From assembly GCA_035529895.1 (NCBI GenBank), contig DATKVV010000080.1:1-64000 (forward strand): a DNA stretch of 64,000 bases. Reading direction: 5' to 3'. How positions within the stretch are numbered: the first letter of the stretch is position 1; each line of letters begins with the position of its first letter. Of this stretch, positions 44,825 to 51,554 are shown piece after piece. The stretch comes from JAUWKC01 sp035529895 (GTDB lineage: Bacteria; Planctomycetota; Phycisphaerae; Sedimentisphaerales; Anaerobacaceae). The translations under genes and the position numbers were made by a program. The notes beneath the pieces are model-generated. The model ran no database searches and had not been told where the DNA came from. It worked only from the letters and a program-made list of their open reading frames with translations.

Positions 44825-45385
44825 ATGGACGATAAACAAAAACAAACGCTTCTCAAGATGGCCCGCGACACGGTTGAGGCGGTTGTCACCGGAGGTTCGA
44901 GTCCAGGGCCCCAATCAGATGATCCTGAGCTGAATGCGCATTGTGGCTGCTTCGTCACATTGAAGAATCACGGCCGATTGCGGGGTTGCATCGGTCAATT
45001 TACCTCCGACCTGCCCTTGATTGGTCTGATTGTTGAAATGGCAAAGGCCTCCACCGCCGGCGACCCGCGTTTCCTCGGCGACCCGATAACCGTCAGGGAG
45101 TTAAAGCAGTTGGATATCGAGATATCTGTGCTCTCGCCGCTGAAGCGCACGAATGACCCGTTGAGTCTGCGCCTCGGAGTCGACGGCATCTACATAAAGA
45201 GGGGCTGTACGGCGGGTTGTTTTCTGCCTCAGGTTGCAACCGAGACCGGCTGGAGCAAAGAGCAATTTCTTTCTTACTGCTGCGCCCACAAGGCGGGTCT
45301 GCCTGCTGACGCCTGGAAAGACCCCGAAACCGAGGTCTATCTTTTCACTGCCGAGGTATTCGGTTCACCGTTCAAAGATATTTAA
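44825..45385 (+). CDS. AMMECR1-domain protein (AmmA family)
   Basis: A 186-residue protein of the AMMECR1 family. Diagnostic blocks are CFVTLKNHGRLRGCIG and the cysteine-containing RGCTAGCFLPQVATETGW. Family members are often found with Memo and radical-SAM proteins (the AmmeMemoRadiSam system), but those partners are not in this window. The reaction is unknown. ATG 44825 follows GGGGAG with a five-base spacing. It lies 20 bases after the VTT gene and may be co-transcribed. Confidence 0.88.
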   Translation: MDDKQKQTLLKMARDTVEAVVTGGSSPGPQSDDPELNAHCGCFVTLKNHGRLRGCIGQFTSDLPLIGLIVEMAKASTAGDPRFLGDPITVRELKQLDIEISVLSPLKRTNDPLSLRLGVDGIYIKRGCTAGCFLPQVATETGWSKEQFLSYCCAHKAGLPADAWKDPETEVYLFTAEVFGSPFKDI

Positions 45386-45508
45386 GCAGCCGGTGAACTC
45401 TTTCCTGTTTTGTCCTTAGCGCATCCGAATCACAAAGGACTCATCTTGGGCGGTATTTTCCAACATCCGCAGAAAATCTGTATTTGGGCGCGTTAAAAAA
45501 CTTTTTGC

Positions 45509-45585
45509 AGCCTGTTTTGCTCTTCTTCAATTGGGGCATTCCCTGATAGCAAAAGTAGGTTAAATTCCTACAAAAGAAACAGGCT
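45509..45585 (+). ncRNA. Candidate three-way-junction RNA
   Basis: AGCCTG (45509-45514) pairs with CAGGCT (45580-45585) as the closing stem. TTTTGCT (45515-45521) pairs with AGCAAAA (45548-45554), with a small GGG/CCC hairpin inside. GTAGG (45555-45559) pairs with CCTAC (45567-45571). The three stems stack directly on one another. It lies about 220 bases upstream of the DUF11 gene. Found by eye only. Confidence 0.3.
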
Positions 45586-45662
45586 CAGTCCCGATTGACC
45601 GGACCTGCCTTTGGAAATAGCCTTTTAGCAGTATGGCCTTGTAACTTGCGACTGAAGCTTAA

Positions 45663-45684
45663 GTCACAAATATGTGATTGTGAC
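45663..45684. promoter_or_regulatory. Operator-like palindrome upstream of DUF11 gene
   Basis: GTCACAA (45663-45669) and TTGTGAC (45678-45684) form a perfect inverted repeat around eight bases. Inside it TCACA and TGTGA form a second pairing, reminiscent of half-sites for CRP/FNR regulators in inverted order. It lies about 120 bases before the lipoprotein start. Confidence 0.35.
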
Positions 45685-45801
45685 TGATTTTAACGGATTC
45701 GTGTTGAAAGGGCGGGTATGGAGAAATTATGGAAGTGTGAGTGGCGCGGTTGTTCAAAAGAAGGCTTTTTGGGTGATTCAAAGAGAAAGGAGCACAGCAA
45801 G

Positions 45802-47394
45802 ATGAATAAAAGGTTGCTTTTTATACTACTATTTGGGCTCGGTTTGTGTCTGTCAGGGTGCAGTTGTCACACGTGGACGAGTTTTTGGGGGGGAGACCCT
45901 GAAAAGGAATGTATGGACCATTGGCATTGGGGACAGAAAACGGCGGCTGCGCCGGCTCCGGTCAGGCCCGTGGCCGTCAATCCTTGCGCGGCGCCCACAA
46001 TGTTGAAGAGCACACAGACGGCGGAAATGGGGGCAAGTGCCGTTCGTTTGGAGAAAATGGTGCCTGAAGAAGTTCGAGTTGGCGAGGCGTTTGACTATGG
46101 CATTAAAGTTACAAATTTGACCGACACGGCGCTGGCCAATGTGATGGTTAAAGATTGCGTGCCTGAGAATCTGAAAATCAGAAGCTCAATGCCGCAAATC
46201 ACCGAGATGAAAGGCGGCGATGTCCACTGGGCGCTTGGCACGCTCGAGCCGCGGGGGTCCAAGATGATTACTGTCAACGCTGTCGCCGAGGGAAAAGGTT
46301 CTATCTCCAGTTGTGCCGAGGTATTCTATGAGAGTCCTATCTGTGCCAGGATTAATATTGTGGAGCCGCAGCTGCAGTTGGCCAAGTATGCTCCCGCCGA
46401 TACGCTCGCGTGCGAACGGATACCTGTCAGGTATGTTCTGACCAATACGGGCACCGGTTATGCGTGCGATATTACAGTGAAGGATAAGTTACAGGAAGGA
46501 CTTATGACTGCTGAGGGAAAGTCTGAGTTGATGTTCACACTCGATTCCCTCGGTCCCGGCCAATCGCGCGAGTTTGAAGCAATGCTTGACGCCCGCAAGT
46601 GCGGCAAGTATGCGAGCAAAGCAATTGCGACTTCTCGCAGCGGCGGTCAGGTGGAATCCGACTTAAGGACAACGAATGTGCGCGAACCGGTGCTGGCAAT
46701 AAACCAAAGCTGTCCTGCCGACCAGTACATCGGGCGGCCGTTGACCTATGATATCACGGTTACCAACAAAGGCGATGCAGTTGCCAAAGACACCATCATA
46801 CAGGCAAGTGTCCCGGAAGGCATCAAATTCCACAGCGCCACCGCCGGCGGCCAGTTTTCAAGTGCTTCGCCTGGCAAAGTTGTCTGGAATGTAGGCTCGC
46901 TTGAGCCGAGTGCATCAATGAAAGTGAGTATGACTTTCATGGGCGACCGGGCCGGCAGCATCCAAACCACAGCGATGGCGAAAGCATACTGCGCGGATGA
47001 CGCTTCCACCTCATGTCGGACCATGGTTTCGGGTATCCCGGCCATATTGCTGGAGGTTATCGACGTTTCCGACCCAATTGAGGTTGGGCAAAGTGAAATG
47101 TATATTATCACTGTAACCAACCAGGGTTCCGCGCCCGACACGAACATCCGGGTGAGCTGTATGCTGGAGGAGAACATGCAGTATGTCTCTTCGAGCGGTC
47201 CGACTACTGGCTTGGTGGAGGGCAACAAGGTTACTTTTGGCGCGCTGGCTTCTCTTGCGCCAAAGGCTCAGGCAAAGTGGCAGGTAAACGTAAAGGCCCT
47301 TCGGTCCGGCGATGTTCGTTTCAAGACCGTCATTACCAGCGACCAGCTCAGCCGAACGGTCGAAGAAACCGAATCCACAAATTTCTACGAATAA
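45802..47394 (+). CDS. DUF11-repeat (OmcB-like) lipoprotein
   Basis: A 530-residue exported protein. The signal ends in LCLSGC, a lipobox, so it is probably anchored to a membrane. The mature part is a string of Ig-like DUF11 / CARDB-type domains, about four, each with the motif xVTNxGxAxAxxxxVxDxxP: for example IKVTNLTDTALANVMVKDCV, DITVTNKGDAVAKDTIIQAS and ITVTNQGSAPDTNI. Cysteines are common and may be disulfide-linked, as in chlamydial OmcB. I chose ATG 45802 because AAGGAG lies nine bases upstream and the signal follows. A surface or cell-envelope structural role is likely but unproven. A terminator follows at 47448-47465. Confidence 0.82.
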   Translation: MNKRLLFILLFGLGLCLSGCSCHTWTSFWGGDPEKECMDHWHWGQKTAAAPAPVRPVAVNPCAAPTMLKSTQTAEMGASAVRLEKMVPEEVRVGEAFDYGIKVTNLTDTALANVMVKDCVPENLKIRSSMPQITEMKGGDVHWALGTLEPRGSKMITVNAVAEGKGSISSCAEVFYESPICARINIVEPQLQLAKYAPADTLACERIPVRYVLTNTGTGYACDITVKDKLQEGLMTAEGKSELMFTLDSLGPGQSREFEAMLDARKCGKYASKAIATSRSGGQVESDLRTTNVREPVLAINQSCPADQYIGRPLTYDITVTNKGDAVAKDTIIQASVPEGIKFHSATAGGQFSSASPGKVVWNVGSLEPSASMKVSMTFMGDRAGSIQTTAMAKAYCADDASTSCRTMVSGIPAILLEVIDVSDPIEVGQSEMYIITVTNQGSAPDTNIRVSCMLEENMQYVSSSGPTTGLVEGNKVTFGALASLAPKAQAKWQVNVKALRSGDVRFKTVITSDQLSRTVEETESTNFYE

Positions 47395-47447
47395 GAAATA
47401 GGGGTGTGGTCATGTTATTGAGAGTCGCCGAACCCGGCTTCAGATAG

Positions 47448-47465
47448 CCGCCGACAGGCGGTTTT
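47448..47465 (+). terminator. Terminator after DUF11 gene
   Basis: CCGCC (47448-47452) pairs with GGCGG (47457-47461) around GACA, followed directly by four T. It lies 54 bases after the stop codon. Confidence 0.5.
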
Positions 47466-47670
47466 CGTCACCCTGGAGAGGACAGAGTTTAACGCAGCAG
47501 CGGCAGGGAGAATTTCAAGCTCCTCAAAGGGCCAAAATTATGCGTCTGCCCTTTATTCTTTAGTGTGACGTAACTCTCGGTCAGCTAAGGTGTTAGGTTT
47601 TAGGCAAGTAGTCAAGGGCTGTGGCGGAGGGGAGAGTTTCTTGCTTTCACCTGCCTGATTTGTTATCCTG

Positions 47671-47699
47671 ACCTCGTATTAGAAAAATTAACACGAGGT
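47671..47699 (+). promoter_or_regulatory. Hairpin just before the TlpA-like gene
   Basis: ACCTCGT (47671-47677) pairs with ACGAGGT (47693-47699) around a 15-base A-rich loop, 26 bases before the start codon. It may affect translation or be a regulator site. The rest of the 47466-47670 interval shows nothing recognisable. Confidence 0.3.
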
Positions 47700-47724
47700 A
47701 GGGTGTAACGCCGATTAGTCGTAC

Positions 47725-48585
47725 ATGAAAGCAAGAAGTTTTGTCGTTCTCCTGGGGGTTGCGTTGCTTTGCAGCATTTGCTCGGCCCGTATCCCGCCGG
47801 AAAAGCATCCACTGGATTTCACGATTCGAGAGTGGGTTACTGCGAACCCGCCGGACGTAAAAAATCTGGCGGGCAGAGTGTATGTTGTAGAATTCTGGGC
47901 AACATGGTGTCGTCCCTGTATTCAAAATATTCCCCACCTTATCGCACTTACGGACAAGTACCGCGACAAAGGTTTGGAATTGATTGCGCTTTCGCAGGAT
48001 AAATCGGTCGAGGAGGTCCGGCGCTGCGTCCGCCAGAAAAAAATAAACTATCACGTAGCGGTCGATAGCGGCACGGCCAACTGGTACGGCATAACCAGCT
48101 ACCCGACTTTGCTTGTGGTCGACCATCGGGGCAAGGTCGTATGGGAGGGTTACCCCTGGGACGGCGAGTTTGAGAAGGCAATTGACCGGGCAATCACGGC
48201 TGCACCGCCACCATTGTTGGCCGGCGTTGATTTGGGTCCTTTTGACCATCTGCGAAAGTATCTTTTCGGAGGCAGCGGGTTTGCCAGGGCCTATCTTGAA
48301 ATCCAGACCTGCGCAGCCGACCGGAAAGAACAGCCCAAGTGTGCGATTGCGGAAAAGATAGTACAGACAATTGATCGCAGGATTTCCGAAAAGATCGCTC
48401 AAGCTGATAAACTGCGCAATACGGACCTCCTGGCAGCTTACAACATCTACGCGGATATTGTCAGCAGATATGACGGCATAAAGGTGGTGGAGCCGGCCAA
48501 GGCGGCCTATCTCGAGCTAAAGGAGCACAAGGGATTGAAAAACCTGCTGCTTGCGGCAACCAGAACACCAAAGACCCTTAACTAA
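47725..48585 (+). CDS. TlpA-like thioredoxin-domain protein
   Basis: A 286-residue exported protein with a signal peptide (about residues 1-20). A thioredoxin fold follows with the active site WCRPC (residues 61-65, after EFWAT) and the cis-proline motif SYPTLLVVD. This fits periplasmic thiol-disulfide reductases of the TlpA/ResA type. The C-terminal 110 residues are helical and cysteine-containing and not part of the usual fold. It may keep cysteines of exported proteins reduced, for instance for haem attachment, but no cytochrome maturation genes are near. Confidence 0.85.
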   Translation: MKARSFVVLLGVALLCSICSARIPPEKHPLDFTIREWVTANPPDVKNLAGRVYVVEFWATWCRPCIQNIPHLIALTDKYRDKGLELIALSQDKSVEEVRRCVRQKKINYHVAVDSGTANWYGITSYPTLLVVDHRGKVVWEGYPWDGEFEKAIDRAITAAPPPLLAGVDLGPFDHLRKYLFGGSGFARAYLEIQTCAADRKEQPKCAIAEKIVQTIDRRISEKIAQADKLRNTDLLAAYNIYADIVSRYDGIKVVEPAKAAYLELKEHKGLKNLLLAATRTPKTLN

Positions 48586-48770
48586 CCTGCGTCGAATCTT
48601 CGGCGTCCTGACTGTTCCGGCCGGAGGTTTCCGATAGGCAGGCATACCCTATAGACAACAATTCATTGCGCGGCAACCTTTTTTCTTGTCTTAGTATCTT
48701 CAGACAACTTGTTTGACAGAATTGTTCGTTTCTGGTCTAAATACGCCCGGTCTTTGGGCAGAGTGAACTG

Positions 48771-49826
48771 ATGTGCCGAATAAAAAAGCTCGTGTTGGTT
48801 TCGACAGTGACTGTGGTCTCTCTCGCCGGGTGTTCGGCGAGCGGGCCGGCAAAAGTAGGCGACGATGCGCAAATAGTTGACGCCGTTGACGGTATGATTG
48901 AGCATTTGCAGCGGCAGAATCTGCCTGCTCTGAAAGCCGTCGAGACTTGGCGGAACGACTACGGGCCGGGGCTGAAGCTGACTACCGAACACTACCAGGT
49001 TTACACGACGCTGTTGGACCCGTTGATGCTTTCGCAGGTTCCGGGGTTTCTGGAGTCGGCCTATCGTGGGTACAACGACCAGATGCCCGAACGTATCGAA
49101 ACACAAACGCGATTTCCGGTTTACCTTTTTGCGGACCGGCAGCAATGGGATGCTTTCACGAAGACGTTTGCCGGCCCGCAAGCCCCGACGTACAGCAGAA
49201 TAAAGGCAGGTGCGTATTCTCTCAAAGGCGCCTGCGTGGCGTACAATATCGGCAGAGAGCGGACTTTTTCCGTTCTCGGACATGAGGGCTGGCATCAATT
49301 CAGCAGCAGGCATTTCAAGTTCCGGCTGCCGAGCTGGCTGGACGAGGGAATCGCAATGCTCTTTGAGGTCAGCAGATATGAGAACGGCCTGTTCTATTTT
49401 GAGCCGGGGCGAAATATATATCGACTCGGCGACCTGAAAAGGACGCTGACGGAAAAGAGAATGATACCGCTGAGAGATTTGATAGCGATGAATCCCGGGG
49501 AAGTGCTTGCCGCGAATGAGACCATGGCCGTAACGGGCTTTTACAGTCAGGCGTATGCGCTGGTGCGGTTTTTGCGAGAGGAGGGCTACGGCAAGCGGCT
49601 GGGCAATTACCGCCGTCTGCTTTTGGACGGGCTGGCAGGAGAGTGGCCGCTCACTGAGGCGGGCAGGAGGATTGCCGGCGATAGAAACATTCCGCTGACG
49701 GTCCAGTGGAACAGGGCCGTTGCGCCGAGATTGTTCGAGCATTATTTTGGCATTGACGCAGGCGAAATTGAACAAGAGTATCTGGCGTTTTGCGGCAAGA
49801 TAGTTTACCACGTGCACTTTAGGTGA
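48771..49826 (+). CDS. Lipoprotein metalloprotease (gluzincin-like, DUF1570-type)
   Basis: A 351-residue lipoprotein, with the lipobox LAGC at Cys21. The zinc site HEGWH is at residues 171-175 and is followed by LPSWLDEGIA, where Glu192 is the likely third ligand. This HExxH...DEG pattern defines gluzincin-type metallopeptidases, and the arrangement resembles DUF1570 proteins that are common in planctomycetes. Substrate is unknown. It lies 16 bases upstream of maf, so the two are probably co-transcribed. Confidence 0.7.
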   Translation: MCRIKKLVLVSTVTVVSLAGCSASGPAKVGDDAQIVDAVDGMIEHLQRQNLPALKAVETWRNDYGPGLKLTTEHYQVYTTLLDPLMLSQVPGFLESAYRGYNDQMPERIETQTRFPVYLFADRQQWDAFTKTFAGPQAPTYSRIKAGAYSLKGACVAYNIGRERTFSVLGHEGWHQFSSRHFKFRLPSWLDEGIAMLFEVSRYENGLFYFEPGRNIYRLGDLKRTLTEKRMIPLRDLIAMNPGEVLAANETMAVTGFYSQAYALVRFLREEGYGKRLGNYRRLLLDGLAGEWPLTEAGRRIAGDRNIPLTVQWNRAVAPRLFEHYFGIDAGEIEQEYLAFCGKIVYHVHFR

Positions 49827-49842
49827 GCGGGCGTTTGGGATT

Positions 49843-50427
49843 ATGGCTGAAGGGTCGGTATCTATCATTTTGGCCTCAGCTTCGCCCCGGCGGAGGCAGT
49901 TGTTGGCCGAGGCCGGGTACAAGTTCGAGGTTTTTCCGCCGAATATCGACGAAACGGGTTTGCCGGGCGAAGGACTCGGCCCGTGTGAGTATGCCGAGCG
50001 GCTGGCGGCGGCGAAGGCGCGAAATGTTGCCGAGAAGCTCCCGGACTGTTTGGTTATCGGGGCCGATACGGTGGTCGATTTTGATGGTCAGATAATCGGC
50101 AAGCCCGCTGACGCCGAGGATGCCGAGCGGATTACCAGAAAGCTGTTTAGCGCCCCTCACAGGGTAATAACAGCGGTAGCGATTGTTCGGCTGAGTGACG
50201 GCATCGAGATAGTCGAAAGCGACAGCACGACCGTTTATCCGAGGAAGATGAGCGAGGAGCAGTTGGCTGCGCACATTAAAGGCGGCGCCTGGCGGGACAA
50301 GGCGGGCGCTTACGCGATACAGGAGGGGGGCGATGAGTTTGTTGAGAGAATAGAGGGGAGTCTGACCAACGTAATGGGCCTGCCGATGGAGCTTTTGGGC
50401 AGGCTGCTGGGGCGGGTTGGTCGTTAG
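49843..50427 (+). CDS. maf: Maf-family nucleotide pyrophosphatase
   Basis: A 194-residue cytoplasmic enzyme that hydrolyses non-canonical or modified nucleoside triphosphates (dTTP/UTP or m7GTP, depending on subtype). Family motifs: IILASASPRRRQLLAEAG at the start, the substrate loop with IDETG, VIGADTVVDFDG, IGKPADAEDA and DKAGAYAIQEGG. Length is standard. It ends the cluster before the repeat-rich intergenic region. Confidence 0.93.
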   Translation: MAEGSVSIILASASPRRRQLLAEAGYKFEVFPPNIDETGLPGEGLGPCEYAERLAAAKARNVAEKLPDCLVIGADTVVDFDGQIIGKPADAEDAERITRKLFSAPHRVITAVAIVRLSDGIEIVESDSTTVYPRKMSEEQLAAHIKGGAWRDKAGAYAIQEGGDEFVERIEGSLTNVMGLPMELLGRLLGRVGR

Positions 50428-50495
50428 TAGCCGGCATTCAGTATTTAGAGGGGCAGTATAGCGGGGGGTTGAAATAGGTTCGATGGACTCACTGC

Positions 50496-50683
50496 AAATT
50501 GGGTTTGATCCGGCTTCGCCAGCCCGGCTTCGTATGGGACTTGGCCGTGGCAAGCAGGCTACGCCGCGATAAATTGGGTTTGTTTGGGTTTGTTTTTCGG
50601 CAGGCCGAAGTCGTAGTTCATTTTCATAAGCCTTTTTGTTAATGGAGGTTAGGCTCGTTATTGCCACGAGGAAATTGGGTTTG
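50496..50683. repeat. AAATTGGGTTTG dispersed repeats
   Basis: Three exact copies of AAATTGGGTTTG lie at 50496-50507, 50571-50582 and 50672-50683, with a partial copy at 50583-50592. Read on the minus strand they give NKPN/TNPI-type peptides, but no start or homologous protein supports coding. Confidence 0.7.
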
Positions 50684-50734
50684 TTTTGCATAAAAGGGCG
50701 AATTTGTAGAGGATTCTCGACAAATGTAGAGGGC

Positions 50735-50845
50735 AACTTCGTGAAGCGTGAAGCGTATCTCGATACGAAAAACACGAAATACGAAGTCCGAAATTCGAAA
50801 CAATATCAAAATCGAAATTACCCAAATTCAAAACTTTGCCTTTCT
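50735..50845. repeat. CGAAAT-type low-complexity repeat tract
   Basis: The tract contains a tandem GTGAAGC duplication followed by many irregular copies of CGAAAT or ACGAAA separated by short spacers. It is non-coding and looks like a degenerate extragenic repeat. Confidence 0.6.
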
Positions 50846-50902
50846 TGCCAAATAATGGTTTATGGGCGTGTATCTGCTGATACGAAAACGTGCGGGTCTC
50901 CG

Positions 50903-50979
50903 CCTACCCGCCAAGAGGCACGGCGGGCAAGTCTGCCGCCTTCGGGCGGGTTATGTTTGCCTTCTGGCAAACAAGTAGG
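50903..50979. repeat. Cloverleaf-like three-hairpin element
   Basis: CCTAC (50903-50907) and GTAGG (50975-50979) close a structure holding three hairpins: CCGCC/GGCGG (50908-50912 with 50922-50926), CCGCC-TTCG-GGCGG (50936-50949) and GTTTGCC-TTCT-GGCAAAC (50955-50972). An 11-base part also occurs before dxr, which marks it as a dispersed repeat. Confidence 0.6.
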
Positions 50980-51554
50980 TATTTTAACGGACTTTCAAAC
51001 AAAAGTCAAGAAGAAAAACCGGCGAAAGAAGCGTTCTTTTGACCGGTTGGCGGGGTGGGACTGTTTTTTGGGGCTTCTTCGATAAGATGTTAAGGCGATT
51101 ATTACAACAGATTTGTTGCCAACAAGAATGTTGGCGATAGAATGGCCCTGTCGGTCATGCGGACGGCGGCGCGTGGGGACGTGCGGGCGATAGGGTCAGA
51201 TTGCACGAAAGGGCAGCGAATTCGGCTGCAAAAACGGCAATTGCGAGGCAGAAGTGTGGCGAAACGGGGTGAGCGAAGCGGTTTGAGGAAGTAGGGAACT
51301 TCTTGGGGCGTAGTATCGCAAGGGTGGCGTTGGAGGCGTATCAGGCTTACAGAGAGAAGGCATAATTGTGGGAGGATGCAACGGCAGCTCTCGGCCAGTA
51401 TTGAAGGGGCTGGAATTGGCAGAGAAGAGATTATATACTGCGAGAGAATGAACAAAGGGATTTGGGCGAAGCCGAGGATCAAGGAATCGGGCGTTACATT
51501 GCCGATATATTATGAGTCGATGTAGATAAGACTTGTACCGGTGGAGACTTTGCT

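Larger units (their letters stand above)
45386..45801. other. Intergenic region before DUF11 lipoprotein
   Basis: About 415 bases without a real gene. It carries a possible three-way-junction RNA (45509-45585) and a palindrome (45663-45684). A short frame from ATG 45718 runs in phase into the lipoprotein gene but lacks support as a start. Confidence 0.45.
50428..51554. other. Repeat-rich intergenic region
   Basis: About 1.1 kb with no convincing gene. The left half holds repeats of AAATTGGGTTTG and a CGAAAT-type low-complexity stretch; the middle holds a cloverleaf-like hairpin cluster. The right part (51064-51554) has short open frames only, one of 49 codons at 51376-51525 that ends 29 bases before the methyltransferase start. 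Confidence 0.6.

Noticed and set aside
49876..50775. Minus-strand frame of 299 codons over maf and the repeats
   Set aside because: Overlaps maf fully, and its first part is only repeat-derived NKPN/TNPI sequence.
51260..51366. Short frame translating to FEEVGNFLGRSIARVALEAY and ending at a TAA
   Set aside because: No start codon; preceded by a stop; could be chance in repeat-rich DNA.
51376..51525. A 49-codon frame just upstream of the methyltransferase (starts MQRQLSASIE)
   Set aside because: Its purine-rich site touches the ATG with no spacing and no family is recognised. It could be a small third gene of the module, but support is weak.
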